Source: Arthrobacter sp. zg-Y820
Lineage (GTDB): Bacteria; Actinomycetota; Actinomycetes; Actinomycetales; Micrococcaceae
DNA length: 64,000 nt
Direction: 5' to 3'
Assembly: GCF_030142155.1 (NCBI RefSeq)
Contig: NZ_CP126247.1
Location: forward strand, 2,728,001-2,792,000
Shown here piece by piece: positions 31,506 to 40,323 of the stretch. Position numbers and translations under genes: made by a program. Within the stretch, counting starts at the first letter, position 1; each line of letters opens with the position of its first letter. The notes under the pieces were generated by a model that was not told where the DNA came from, did no database searches, and saw only the letters and a program-made list of their open reading frames with translations.

Positions 31506-32699
31506 TCAGTAGCGGATGGCGTCGATGACCTTCACCCGCACCGCCACCAGCGCCGGAATCAGTCCGGCCAGCGCCCCCACAGCGGTGGCGGCCCCCAGGC
31601 CAATCAGTGCCGCCTCCAGCGGAAACGGCGGCAGCTCGCTGATCCCGGAGGCCACGGCGCGCTGGATCACCGGCAGCTTGACCACGGCGACGGCGGCCAT
31701 GACCCCCAGTACTCCGGCCACGAAGGTCGCCACCACGGATTCCAGCATCACGCCGAAGAAGATGCGGCCCGACGTCGCCCCGAAGCTGCGGCGGATACCG
31801 ATCTCCCGAACGCGGTACTTCACCGTGACCATGGAAATGTTCAACAGCCCCACGGCGCCGAGCAGCATCACCAGCGCGGCGATCCCGGCCACTGCCCACT
31901 GCAGCCCGCCGAACGGATCTCCCCAGGCGGCATAGTCGGACCGGTGCGCGTCAACCTGCATTCCGGGAAACTGCGCCTGCAGATCGGCGGTGACGGCGGC
32001 CCGCAGCGGGTCGCTGAGTTCCTCTGGAATCCACAGTTCCAAGTCGGGGATTCCCATCGGCAGCCCGAGCCTGGCGTACGCGTCGGAGAGCATCATCGCC
32101 TGGGGATACTCCCCTGCGTACTGTTCCCGCGTCACGCCCACGATCACGGCATCGACCGGTTGCCCCGCAGAAATGGGAATCACCGGGTCCACGGCGAGGT
32201 CGGGACGCCCGATTGCTGCGTAGAGGGCCTCGTTGACGACGACGGCGGGGGCCAGCCGTTCGGCGTCGGCCGCGGTGAACCAGGCGCCCTCCACCATCGG
32301 CACCCGCCGCATCACCCTGTAGTCCGGTTCGACCACCACCGTGGTCGCCTGCGTCACGCCGTTCGGCAGCTGAAAGGGCACAGCTCCCGTGGAAATCGTG
32401 GATGAATACTCAATGGAGTAGCGTTCCGCCAGTTCCCGGAAAGCAACCGCAGCCGCTGCGGGATCGGGGCTGGTTCCGTCGTTGCTGTACATCGTCAGGG
32501 ACAGGGTCGCGGGCCTGCCGGACTGCGCCTCGTTGCCCTGGGCAATCGATTCCCGGACCATGTTGCCCAGGCCCACCACTGTTGTCAGCGCGGCCACAGA
32601 CAGAGCCACGCCGATCAGCGCCAGCAGCACCCTTGTCTTGTGGATGCGCAGCTCGGCCCACGCCTCCACCAGGGGGCCCACGATTCCGGAGAGGCTCAC
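31506..32699 (-). CDS. MacB-like ABC transporter permease (FtsX domain)
   Basis: A 397-residue permease with one N-terminal membrane helix (about residues 22-45), a large extracytoplasmic domain (about 50-260) and three C-terminal helices (about 275-390), the MacB/FtsX layout. VKYRVREIGIRRSFGATSGRI near residue 310 is the conserved FtsX cytoplasmic loop. It works with the ATPase and adaptor genes upstream, which overlap by four bases each, to move a substrate outward (macrolide, peptide or lipid-like in known relatives). The start is GTG, inside the ATPase gene end. It converges with poxB with only four bases between stops. Confidence 0.9.
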   Translation of the reverse strand: MSLSGIVGPLVEAWAELRIHKTRVLLALIGVALSVAALTTVVGLGNMVRESIAQGNEAQSGRPATLSLTMYSNDGTSPDPAAAAVAFRELAERYSIEYSSTISTGAVPFQLPNGVTQATTVVVEPDYRVMRRVPMVEGAWFTAADAERLAPAVVVNEALYAAIGRPDLAVDPVIPISAGQPVDAVIVGVTREQYAGEYPQAMMLSDAYARLGLPMGIPDLELWIPEELSDPLRAAVTADLQAQFPGMQVDAHRSDYAAWGDPFGGLQWAVAGIAALVMLLGAVGLLNISMVTVKYRVREIGIRRSFGATSGRIFFGVMLESVVATFVAGVLGVMAAVAVVKLPVIQRAVASGISELPPFPLEAALIGLGAATAVGALAGLIPALVAVRVKVIDAIRY

Positions 32700-33529
32700 G
32701 CCGCCACCGCCAGCCCCGGCACCAGCCGGCCCTCCTGCAGCAGGAAGTGCTCCTGCGCCAGGGCCGCAACGTGTGGATCATGCGTGATGGTCACCAGTGC
32801 AGCGCCGGATTCCGCGGCCACCTCGGCCAGCAGGGCCATCACTGACTGCCCGGTGGCGATGTCCAGGGCGCCGGTCGGCTCATCCGCCAGGATCAGCCGG
32901 GGCGAGCGGACCAGGGCGCGGGCAATTGCCACGCGCTGCTGCTCCCCGCCGGAGAGCTTCCGGGGCCGGTCCTGCAGGCGGTTGCCCAGCCCCACCCTCT
33001 CCAGCATCCGGGCAGCGAGGCGCTCGCGCTGCCAGAACTGCCGACCGCGCGCATACAGCAGAGGGGTCATGACGTTTTCCAGGGCCGTGCGCTCCGCCAG
33101 CAGGTTGAACTGCTGAAAGATGAAGCCGACGGCGGCTCCCCGGGCGAGCGCGCGGCGCTTCTCGTTCATCCGTTCCACGGGAACACCGTCAAAGGTCATG
33201 GTTCCCGAGGTGGGCACGTCCAGCAGGCCCAGAATGTTCAGAAGAGTTGATTTGCCCGAACCGGAGCGGCCCACGATGGAGAGGTGGTCCCCGGGGTACA
33301 CGGTGAGGTCCACACCGGAGAGGATCTGCAGGATTTCATGGTCGGGCAGGCCGACTGCACGGGTGACCTGCGACAGTACCACCAGCGGTTCCTGCTGTGC
33401 CTGAGGTTCCTGCTGTATCTGCTCTGTCTGCCCGGCGTGCCCTGCCTGCTCTGCCTGCTGTGCCTGCTCTGCCTGCCCGGCGTGCTCTGCCTGCTCTGTC
33501 TGCCGGGGTTCCCCGGCCGGCAGACTCAT
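32696..33529 (-). CDS. MacB-like ABC transporter ATP-binding protein with a low-complexity N terminus
   Basis: A 277-residue ATPase. The Walker A is GRSGSGKST near residue 90, the signature LSGGEQQRVAIARAL near residue 195 and Walker B LILADEPTGALD just after. The first 45 residues are an unusual Gln/Glu/Ala/His-rich repeat (units such as AEQAGHAGQ) that relatives lack, so the gene may have gained a simple repeat. A later start within the repeat would also give a working ATPase, but no ATG, GTG or ribosome-binding site is evident there. Its ATG overlaps the stop of the adaptor gene. Confidence 0.91.
   Translation of the reverse strand: MSLPAGEPRQTEQAEHAGQAEQAQQAEQAGHAGQTEQIQQEPQAQQEPLVVLSQVTRAVGLPDHEILQILSGVDLTVYPGDHLSIVGRSGSGKSTLLNILGLLDVPTSGTMTFDGVPVERMNEKRRALARGAAVGFIFQQFNLLAERTALENVMTPLLYARGRQFWQRERLAARMLERVGLGNRLQDRPRKLSGGEQQRVAIARALVRSPRLILADEPTGALDIATGQSVMALLAEVAAESGAALVTITHDPHVAALAQEHFLLQEGRLVPGLAVAA
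33420..33514. repeat. Simple tandem repeat within the ABC ATPase 5' end
   Basis: Repeats of a roughly 9-base unit related to CTCTGCCTG, with TGCCCGGCG variants, run for about 95 bases on the plus strand. They encode the Gln/Glu/Ala repeat of the ATPase N terminus on the minus strand. Such repeats can change length by slippage, in steps of three codons, which would keep the frame. Confidence 0.75.
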
Positions 33530-34680
33530 CCGCCCATCACCCCGGGCATGCCGTTCATCGGATCGCCCTCCGCGGGGGCGCCGGGAACAAACTGGAGGAC
33601 CATTTCGCCTTCCACCAGCCCGGAGGTGATTTCCACCAGCTGTCCGTCGTTCAGCCCCAGCGTGACTTCCCGTTCCACGGCCTCCGCGCCGCCCATGGCC
33701 GCACCTTCGGCCCCCGGGTCCGCAACGGCCCCGCCGTCGACTGCGCCTTCCGCTTCCGGCGCCGGAGCGCCGCCGGGCATGACCCAGACAAGGCCGGTCT
33801 GCACCGCTCCCTGCACCGCCGTCGTCGGCACCGTAATCACCCCTTCAGCCTGCCCGGCGGTGATGTCAATGGCCGCGCCGAGTCCGGAAAAGACCGGAAC
33901 GTCCGCCGGAATGCTGCAGCTCACGCTGCCGGCTGCCGGAGCTTCCAGCTCCGCCGGCTGTCCCGGCCCGGCCTGCTGTGCCTGAGTGCTGATGCCAGGC
34001 TCCGCTGCCGGGGTCCTGCCCATGGTGACATCGCTGCACGGGAAGGGAGCCGGCCCTCCGTTGACGGTGACCATGGCGGTGTTGGCCCGGCCCAGGATGC
34101 GGAACTGCTGATCGGAGGTGAGTGTTCCCGAGACGGAAAAAGTCCCCGGATCCACAGTGGCAACGTCAGTGCCAACCGAGAGCTGCTGCTTGGGCAGCAC
34201 CGACAGCTGCGCAACGGTTCCGTCAGCGGTGGCGAGCACATCGGCATAGGAATACACCGGCGCCGGCGGAGAGTCGGCGGACCGGCCCGGGGACTCGTCG
34301 GCGGACGAACCGGCGTCGGAGGGATCCTCGCCGGCTGCCGGCACCTCCGGCTCCACGAGGGTTTTCACCTGGAACAGGGGCGCACCCGCGATGACTTCAT
34401 CGCCGGCCTGCACATAGATGAAGTCCACTGTTCCGTCGCTGGTGCTTTTCACCGTGACCGCCGGATCGCTCACCACTGATCCCTGCACCTGGACAAGGTT
34501 GGTCACCGTTCCCAGGGCTGCCGGAACAAGCGGAGTGCTGAGTTGGGCGCTCGCCTGTTCACCCCCGCCGGCGGCATCGGCCTTCAGGCCGTCGATGAAC
34601 GCGAGCTTGAAGAGGGCCGCTGCTATCACGGCAAAAACCACCAGCCACAGGACTGGAAAGACATAGCGGCGCACAAGCAT
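33526..34680 (-). CDS. MacA/HlyD-like membrane fusion (adaptor) protein
   Basis: A 384-residue protein with one N-terminal membrane anchor (about residues 5-27, VFPVLWLVVFAVIAAALF) and an extracytoplasmic adaptor part. DGTVDFIYVQAGDEVIAGAPLFQV near residue 85 is a half biotinyl-lipoyl motif; ATADGTVAQLSVLPKQQLSVG (about 150) is the second half; VTLGLNDGQLVEITSGLVEGEMV near residue 350 closes the beta-barrel. A Pro/Ser/Asp-rich insert sits where the coiled-coil hairpin of Gram-negative relatives would be, which fits a Gram-positive without an outer membrane. It is the first gene of the three-gene export operon. Confidence 0.87.
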   Translation of the reverse strand: MLVRRYVFPVLWLVVFAVIAAALFKLAFIDGLKADAAGGGEQASAQLSTPLVPAALGTVTNLVQVQGSVVSDPAVTVKSTSDGTVDFIYVQAGDEVIAGAPLFQVKTLVEPEVPAAGEDPSDAGSSADESPGRSADSPPAPVYSYADVLATADGTVAQLSVLPKQQLSVGTDVATVDPGTFSVSGTLTSDQQFRILGRANTAMVTVNGGPAPFPCSDVTMGRTPAAEPGISTQAQQAGPGQPAELEAPAAGSVSCSIPADVPVFSGLGAAIDITAGQAEGVITVPTTAVQGAVQTGLVWVMPGGAPAPEAEGAVDGGAVADPGAEGAAMGGAEAVEREVTLGLNDGQLVEITSGLVEGEMVLQFVPGAPAEGDPMNGMPGVMGG

Positions 34681-34921
34681 CGGTTCCCCCGTCGAAGCAA
34701 TCTCCCCCGGCAGTAAGCAGCACCGATTGCAACGGGACGCTACCAGCCCGCTTCCCCGCGGCGGTTACATGACACGGCAGCGCGGCGACAGGACACGGCA
34801 GCGGACCCGCCGGCGGAAAAGCGCAGAAGATTCCGATGGTCGAAGGCGGCTCTTTCTTCGGAGCTCTCCTCACTTCTGCGGGGATCTCCTCGGAAGCCCG
34901 GGAATTCTTTCGGCAAAACCC

Positions 34922-34952
34922 TTGCGGACAACGGGTGCGCTGACGGTATGAT
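34922..34952 (+). promoter_or_regulatory. Predicted promoter of the tetR-led operon
   Basis: TTGCGG (34922-34927) and TATGAT (34947-34952) with 19 bases between. The -10 is good, the -35 is fair and the spacing is slightly long. The operator palindrome begins eight bases after the -10, at the expected transcription start. Confidence 0.5.
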
Positions 34953-34959
34953 CCCACAT

Positions 34960-34973
34960 ACCAACCGGTCGGT
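34960..34973. promoter_or_regulatory. Predicted TetR operator 1
   Basis: ACCAACCGGTCGGT is a 14-base palindrome with a single mismatched pair, centred on ACCGGT. It covers the predicted start of transcription of tetR, where a bound repressor would block it. A near copy lies at 42999-43012 in the promoter of the short-chain dehydrogenase gene. Confidence 0.7.
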
Positions 34974-35040
34974 TCCCGCCGTCGTCCCAGGCGGCGCACC
35001 GCCCGGTACGAGACTCCACGAGAAACACGGAACACCGCGC

Positions 35041-35640
35041 ATGAAGACCATGAACATCAAGGAAGAACTGGCCCGCGTCTCCGTCGAGCTCTTTTCCAGC
35101 CAAGGCTACGCCAAGACCAGCGTGCAGCAGATCGTCGACGCCGCCGGCGTCACCAAGGGCGCGCTCTACCACTACTTCAATTCCAAAGACGACCTGCTGT
35201 TCGACATTTACGACCGGATCCTTACCCTGCAGCACCGCAACCTCGACGAGATTATCGCCCGTGGCCTTCCGGTGGAGCAGACGGTCCGCCTGGTCTGCGA
35301 AGACGTCATCGTCACCTCGATTGAATGGATCCGCGAGGGGTCCGTCTTCTTCCGCTCCCAGCACATGCTCAGCCCCGACCGGATGGAGGCGGTGAAAATC
35401 CGACGGCGCCAGTACGGCGAGGTTTTCGGTTCACTGATCACCCGCGGCCGGGAGGAGGGCACCTTCCGGAACGACATTCCCACCGCAGTCCTCGTTGCCA
35501 ACTTCTTCGCCAACCCGCACTACCTCTCGTTCTGGTACCAGCCCTCCGGGGCGCTGTCCAAACACCAGGTCGCAAAACAGCTGACCGACCTGTACCTCGC
35601 CGGGCTGCGGCCTGCCCCACCGGAAGGATCCGTCGAATGA
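35041..35640 (+). CDS. TetR/AcrR family transcriptional regulator
   Basis: A 199-residue repressor. The N-terminal HTH has SSQGYAKTSVQQIVDAAGVTK (two overlapping parts near residues 17-37) followed by GALYHYFNSKDDLLFDIYDRIL, the classic TetR helix 3-4. The C-terminal part (from about residue 60) binds the inducer, unidentified. I chose ATG 35041 (MKTMNIKEELARV); the alternative ATG three codons later is equally plausible. It overlaps the oxidoreductase gene by four bases. The palindromes described nearby suggest it represses itself and the dehydrogenase/hydratase operon at 41725-42953. Relatives often sense acyl-CoA thioesters. Confidence 0.9.
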   Translation: MKTMNIKEELARVSVELFSSQGYAKTSVQQIVDAAGVTKGALYHYFNSKDDLLFDIYDRILTLQHRNLDEIIARGLPVEQTVRLVCEDVIVTSIEWIREGSVFFRSQHMLSPDRMEAVKIRRRQYGEVFGSLITRGREEGTFRNDIPTAVLVANFFANPHYLSFWYQPSGALSKHQVAKQLTDLYLAGLRPAPPEGSVE

Positions 35641-36611
35641 AGGCCTGGAACGTAGTTACCAATGCCGAGCCGCGCGAGGCCCTGCGCCTGACCGAACAGC
35701 CCTCGCCGGTCGCGGCACCGGGCTGCCTGGTGCTGTCCACCCTGGCAGTGGCACTGAATTTTCCCGACGTGCTGCTGTGCCGCGGGGAATACCAGGAAAA
35801 GCCGCCGCTGCCTTTCGTTCCGGGCATTGAGCTGTGCGGCACCGTCACGGGGATCGGCGACGGCGTCACGGGCTTCCATCTGGGCGACCGCGTCATTGCC
35901 TCGCATCTGGGCGTCATGGCCGAGGAGGTGCAGGTCCCGGCAGCCTCGGCGTTTCCCGCACCGGCCTCCCTCTCCGACGCCGAGGCCGCAGCCCTGTGCA
36001 TTGGTTATCAAACCGGATACTTCGGCCTCCACCGCCGGGCACGGATCGCTCCCGGCGAGACCCTGCTGGTGCATGCTGCAGCAGGCGGAGTCGGCACGGC
36101 AGCGGTCCAGCTCGGCAAGGCGGCGGGAGCCACCGTGATCGGCGTCGTCGGCAACGAGGCCAAGCGCCTGGTGGCACAAGAAGCCGGAGCGGATCTGGTG
36201 GTCAACCGCACCACCGAAGATTTCGTGGAGGTGGTCAAGAGCGCCACCGGCGGGCGGGGCGCTGACGTAATCTACGACCCCGTGGGCGGCGAGACCTTCG
36301 AGCGGTCCACCCGCTGCATCGCCTTTGAAGGCCGGATTGTCGTGGTTGGTTTTGCCGGAGGCACCCTGCAGTCGGCCCGCATGAACCACGCCCTGGTCAA
36401 AAACTACTCCCTGCTGGGCCTGCACTGGGCGCTCTATGCGAAGAATGCGCCGCAGCTGGTCGCCGAAGCGCATGAGCAGCTCACGCTGCTGGCGGACAAG
36501 GGCCTGATCCGTCCGCTGGTCACCGAAATTGTTCCGTTCGAGTCAGCGCCCGACGCCGTGCAGCGCCTCGGCGACGGCCTCACCGCCGGGCGGGTGGTGC
36601 TGACCCGGTAG
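35637..36611 (+). CDS. MDR-superfamily NADPH:quinone oxidoreductase
   Basis: A 324-residue zinc-independent medium-chain dehydrogenase. The N-terminal catalytic domain has NFPDVLLCRGEYQEKPPLPF (about 41-60), GIELCGTVTGIGDGVTGF; the nucleotide domain has LLVHAAAGGVGTAAVQLGKAAGATVIG near residue 142, the AxGGVGxxxxQ dinucleotide motif. There are no structural-zinc cysteines. It reduces quinones or enoyl groups in relatives. The ATG overlaps the tetR stop (ATGA) and AAGGA is upstream, so regulator and enzyme are co-expressed. Confidence 0.9.
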   Translation: MKAWNVVTNAEPREALRLTEQPSPVAAPGCLVLSTLAVALNFPDVLLCRGEYQEKPPLPFVPGIELCGTVTGIGDGVTGFHLGDRVIASHLGVMAEEVQVPAASAFPAPASLSDAEAAALCIGYQTGYFGLHRRARIAPGETLLVHAAAGGVGTAAVQLGKAAGATVIGVVGNEAKRLVAQEAGADLVVNRTTEDFVEVVKSATGGRGADVIYDPVGGETFERSTRCIAFEGRIVVVGFAGGTLQSARMNHALVKNYSLLGLHWALYAKNAPQLVAEAHEQLTLLADKGLIRPLVTEIVPFESAPDAVQRLGDGLTAGRVVLTR

Positions 36612-36735
36612 CCGCTCCGTCCACCGTCCCCTGCCGTCCCCTGTCCGCCGACCACCGTATACCGACCCCGGGTCCTGCCCCACACGCCAAGCGTCGCCGA
36701 GTACCGCACCTCTTCACCGAGACAATGGAGTCCGC

Positions 36736-37530
36736 ATGAACGAGCTACATACCGACCAGTCGGTTTTACCGCCCCGCCTGCGCTTCAACGAGGTCAGCGT
36801 GCGCTTCGGCGGCCTCACGGCGCTGGACGCGGTGTCCCTCGAGGTTCCGGCCGGCACCGTGGTCGGCATCATCGGCCCCAACGGAGCCGGGAAAACAACG
36901 CTGTTCAATGTGGTCTGCGGTTTCAACACGCCCGCTGCAGGTTCCCTGGAGCTCGACGGCGAGGCCTTCCGCCCCAAGCACCACCGTCTTGTCCACCACG
37001 GGGTCTCCCGAACCCTGCAGGGGCTGGGGCTGTTTCCCGGCCTCACCGTGCTGGAGAACGTGATGCTCGGCCTGGAAGTCACCGCGCGGCACAACGCCCT
37101 GCAGGATGCCCTGCTCCTGCCGCGGTCCCGGCACGGCGAGGCGCAGCTGCGGGACCGCGGACTCCGGGCGCTGGATGACCTGGGCATCGTAAACCGGGCG
37201 ACCGCCCTCCCGGACACGCTGCCGTACGGAATCCGCAAGAAGGTGGCGCTGGCACGGGCGCTGGCGGGCGCGCCCCGGCTCCTGCTCCTGGACGAACCCG
37301 CCGGCGGGCTCGCCCACGAGGACATCGAGGAGCTGGCGGAGATCATCCGCAGGATTCCGCAGACCGGCTGCTCAGTGGTGCTTGTGGAACACCATGTGGA
37401 CCTGGTGATGAGTGTCTGCGAGCGCATTGCGGTCCTGGATTTCGGCAAGCTGATCGCCGAGGGAACACCGGCGGAGATCGGCGCCAATCCGGCGGTCACC
37501 GACGCTTATCTGGGGGTGGATCCGGCATGA
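36736..37530 (+). CDS. livG: Branched-chain-type ABC transporter ATP-binding protein LivG
   Basis: A 264-residue ATPase of the HAAT (Liv) importer family. Walker A is GPNGAGKTT at about residues 48-56; the signature is the LivG form (LPYGIRKKVALARAL, near residue 160) and Walker B is LLLLDEPAGGLAHED. GGAG lies before the ATG. It is the first of five overlapping genes livGFHMK. The gap of 124 bases from the oxidoreductase contains no terminator, so read-through from the tetR promoter is possible. The substrate could be a branched or aromatic acid rather than an amino acid. Confidence 0.93.
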   Translation: MNELHTDQSVLPPRLRFNEVSVRFGGLTALDAVSLEVPAGTVVGIIGPNGAGKTTLFNVVCGFNTPAAGSLELDGEAFRPKHHRLVHHGVSRTLQGLGLFPGLTVLENVMLGLEVTARHNALQDALLLPRSRHGEAQLRDRGLRALDDLGIVNRATALPDTLPYGIRKKVALARALAGAPRLLLLDEPAGGLAHEDIEELAEIIRRIPQTGCSVVLVEHHVDLVMSVCERIAVLDFGKLIAEGTPAEIGANPAVTDAYLGVDPA

Positions 37531-38243
37531 GCGATTTGCTGGTCCTGGACTCGGTGAGCGCCGGCTACGGCCCCATTCCCGTGCTGCACGGCGTCAGCCT
37601 CACGGTGGCGGCGGGAAGCATCACCGCCGTCGTCGGCGCCAACGGCGCGGGCAAGACCACCCTGCTGCGCACCGTTGTCGGCCAGCTGCGGCCCACGGGC
37701 GGCAGCATTCACTTCGACGGCGCGGATCTCGCCGCCGTCAAAGTGGAGGACATGGTTCGGCGCGGCATCGCGCTGGTGCCGGAGGGACGCGGAGTCATTA
37801 CCGAGCTCAGCGTGGACGAGAACCTGCGCCTGGGCGGGCTGTGGCGCCGCGACCGGGCCGCCGCCTCCGCCCTGCGTGCCCGGATGTATGAACTCTTCGA
37901 GCCGCTGGACCGCCGCCGCAAGGCTGCCGGGCACCAGCTGTCCGGCGGCGAACGCCAGATGCTCGCCCTCGGCCGGGCACTCATGGCCGGACCCCGCCTG
38001 CTGCTGCTCGATGAACCGTCCCTTGGCCTGGCGCCGCGGATCACGGCCCAGATCCTGGGCCTGCTGCGCAGCTTGCGCGAGGACACCGGCCTGACCGTCC
38101 TCCTGATCGAGCAGAACGTCCGCAGCGCGCTCGCTGTGGCCGACGACGGCGTCGTCCTCAACCTGGGCAGTGTTGTCGCCTCCCGCCCCGCTGCCGACCT
38201 GGCCGCGGATACCGACCTTCGCCACACCTATCTGGGGTTCTGA
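37527..38243 (+). CDS. livF: Branched-chain-type ABC transporter ATP-binding protein LivF
   Basis: A 238-residue ATPase, the second nucleotide-binding subunit. GANGAGKTT at about residues 37-45, LVPEGRGVITELSVDENL near residue 88 (the LivF signature) and LSGGERQMLALGRAL near residue 136 are all present. The ATG overlaps the livG stop by four bases, and the stop overlaps livH by one. Confidence 0.93.
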   Translation: MSDLLVLDSVSAGYGPIPVLHGVSLTVAAGSITAVVGANGAGKTTLLRTVVGQLRPTGGSIHFDGADLAAVKVEDMVRRGIALVPEGRGVITELSVDENLRLGGLWRRDRAAASALRARMYELFEPLDRRRKAAGHQLSGGERQMLALGRALMAGPRLLLLDEPSLGLAPRITAQILGLLRSLREDTGLTVLLIEQNVRSALAVADDGVVLNLGSVVASRPAADLAADTDLRHTYLGF

Positions 38244-39121
38244 TGGACAGATTTCTCTTCCTCACCGTCGACGGCCTGGCGCGCGGCGCCGTGCTGGCTG
38301 CCTTCGCGCTCTCCCTCGTCATCATCTGGCGCGCCGCCCGCATCGTGAACTTCGCGCAGGGTGCCATGGCGGTGGCCACCACCTACGTCGCCTTCACCGT
38401 CACCAGCGCCACCGGCAGCTATTGGCTGGGTCTGGCATCCGCCGTCGTGGCGGGACTGGTCCTGGGCGCCCTGGTCGAGCGGACCGTTATGCGCTTCGTG
38501 GGGAACACCTCCCCGTTGAACTCGGTGATCGCCGGACTGGGGCTGCTGCTGGTGATCCAGGCCGTCCTGGGCATGATCTTCGGAAACGGCTACAAATCGA
38601 TGGCCACGCCGTTCAGCACCTCACCGATCTCCCTGGGCGGCGTCAGCGCCGTCTCCCCCTACGATCTGTTCATCTTCGCCTGCATAGCGGCGATCATGGC
38701 GGGCCTGGCCCTGCTCTTCACGAGGACTTCCCTGGGGCTGCGGCTGCGCGCGGCCGCCTTCGCCCCGGAACTGGCCCGGCTGCTCGGGGTGCGGTCCTCC
38801 CGCATGCTGACCCTGGGCTGGGCGTTGTCCTCCGCGGTCGGAGCACTGGCGGCCCTGCTGATCATCCCCACCGAACTGGGGCTGAACCCGCACGCGGTCG
38901 ACACCGTCTTTGTCTATGCCTTCACCGTCGCCGTGGTGGGCGGGCTGGATTCCGCCGGAGGTGCTGTCGCCGGAGGCCTCGCCGTCGGCGTGGTGCTCAG
39001 CTGGGTCAGCGGCTATCTCGGCGCCACCCTGGCCCCGATCGCCGTGCTGGTGCTTCTTCTGGCCGTGCTGCTCCTGCGCCCTGCCGGACTGTTCTCGATG
39101 ACTAAGGAGCGCACGGTATGA
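38243..39121 (+). CDS. livH: Branched-chain-type ABC transporter permease LivH
   Basis: A 292-residue permease with about eight hydrophobic segments. RIVNFAQGAMAVATTYVAF near residue 34 is the LivH family N-terminal mark (NFAQG). VVGGLDSAGGAVAGGLAVGV near residue 230 is the conserved GG-x-x-x-x-GA loop that contacts the ATPase. The stop overlaps livM (ATGA). Confidence 0.93.
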   Translation: MDRFLFLTVDGLARGAVLAAFALSLVIIWRAARIVNFAQGAMAVATTYVAFTVTSATGSYWLGLASAVVAGLVLGALVERTVMRFVGNTSPLNSVIAGLGLLLVIQAVLGMIFGNGYKSMATPFSTSPISLGGVSAVSPYDLFIFACIAAIMAGLALLFTRTSLGLRLRAAAFAPELARLLGVRSSRMLTLGWALSSAVGALAALLIIPTELGLNPHAVDTVFVYAFTVAVVGGLDSAGGAVAGGLAVGVVLSWVSGYLGATLAPIAVLVLLLAVLLLRPAGLFSMTKERTV

Positions 39122-40323
39122 ACCCTTTCCGCACCCTGCTGATTGCCGCGGCAGCCGCCGGCCTGCTGATTGGGCTGACCTTTGTGGTGGAACCGTACAC
39201 GTCCTACCAGCTGGCCACGGTGTGCGCCTATCTGTGCGCGGTGGCCGGCCTGACCGTACTTACCGGCACCGGCGGCCAGCTCTCCCTGGGGCAGGCGGCG
39301 CTGATGGCCGCCGGCGCGTACGCCTATGCCCTCTCCGCCAACGCCCTGGCCGAGGCCGGGATCGAAGGCCCGCTCCTGCTGCTGGCCCCGCTCGTTGCCG
39401 CCGTGCTGGGCGCCGCGGTGCTGGGCCTGATCATCGGCTGCGCCGCCGGGCGGCTGCACGGTCCCTATCTGGCCGGCTTCACCATGGCGCTGGTCGTGGC
39501 CATTCCGGCGGTCACCAGCACCTTTTCCGGCGTGCTCGGCGGAGATCAGGGACTGTGGATCACGGTGGAAAAGCGCCCGGCTTCGCTGCGCGGCATCGTC
39601 AGCAACGAGCAGTGGCAGTCCTGGCTGGCGATTATCTGCGCCGTCGCCGTCATGGTTGTCCTGAACAACCTGCTGCGCGGACGCTTCGGGCGCCAGCTGC
39701 GGGCGGTGCGCGACAACGACGCAGCCGCTTCCCTCTCCGGCGTCAACGTTGCCCGAACCAAGATCGCGTCCTTCACCGTCAGCGCCGCCGCCGCCGGACT
39801 GGGCGGCGGCCTGCTCGCCTACATCACGCAAAGTGCCAGCCCGGGAGCGTATTCGCTGGTCCTGTCCCTGTACCTGCTGATGGCGGCTGTCATCGGCGGG
39901 ATCGGCTCGCTCACCGGCGCCGTCTGGGGCGCCCTGATCCTGGTGTTCCTGCCCTACTCCATCAATTCCCTCACCGCAGACCTTCCGGTCTCCGCCGACG
40001 TCGCCCAGCGGCTGGACGGAAACCTGGCCATCGCGGTGTTCGGGACTGTCCTGGTGCTGGTGATCCTGCTCGCCCCGCGCGGCCTTCAGGGGCTGCTCTC
40101 CGCAGCCGCCCGCAGGATTCGCGGCCGGCGCTCCCCCGCCGCCGGGCGGCCGTCGTCGTCATCCGCGGCGTCGGCGTCGGCGGGCTTCCCGCACCCCGCC
40201 GACGGCGAAGCTGCTCCCGAAACTTCCGGTGAAGCCTCTTCCGATGTCTCCGGCGCTGCCGGTTCGGCATCGGGTTCCCCTCCCCTGCCAGTGAATCTAT
40301 CCACCACGAAAGGCCAGCAATGA
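39118..40323 (+). CDS. livM: Branched-chain-type ABC transporter permease LivM, with a disordered C-terminal tail
   Basis: A 401-residue permease with about nine hydrophobic segments. GTGGQLSLGQAALMAAGAYAYA near residue 50 and VIGGIGSLTGAVWGALILVFLP near residue 260 are the conserved Liv permease motifs; AVRDNDAAASLSGVNVARTK is the cytoplasmic loop. After about residue 330 comes a tail of about 70 residues rich in Ser, Ala, Pro and Gly, not part of the usual fold. The stop overlaps livK by four bases. Confidence 0.92.
   Translation: MNPFRTLLIAAAAAGLLIGLTFVVEPYTSYQLATVCAYLCAVAGLTVLTGTGGQLSLGQAALMAAGAYAYALSANALAEAGIEGPLLLLAPLVAAVLGAAVLGLIIGCAAGRLHGPYLAGFTMALVVAIPAVTSTFSGVLGGDQGLWITVEKRPASLRGIVSNEQWQSWLAIICAVAVMVVLNNLLRGRFGRQLRAVRDNDAAASLSGVNVARTKIASFTVSAAAAGLGGGLLAYITQSASPGAYSLVLSLYLLMAAVIGGIGSLTGAVWGALILVFLPYSINSLTADLPVSADVAQRLDGNLAIAVFGTVLVLVILLAPRGLQGLLSAAARRIRGRRSPAAGRPSSSSAASASAGFPHPADGEAAPETSGEASSDVSGAAGSASGSPPLPVNLSTTKGQQ

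Larger units (their letters stand above)
34681..35040. other. Divergent control region between the export operon and tetR
   Basis: About 360 bases. The right part holds a sigma-70-like promoter and a palindromic operator for the tetR gene (listed separately). The left part should hold the export-operon promoter on the minus strand, but I could not pick one. No coding region is convincing; extensions of tetR into it lack ribosome-binding sites. Confidence 0.6.

Noticed and set aside
36650..36670. Possible third TetR site before livG (TACCGACCCCGGGTCC)
   Set aside because: Only the left half resembles ACCnACCGGnCGGT; spacing and right half do not fit, so I do not claim it.
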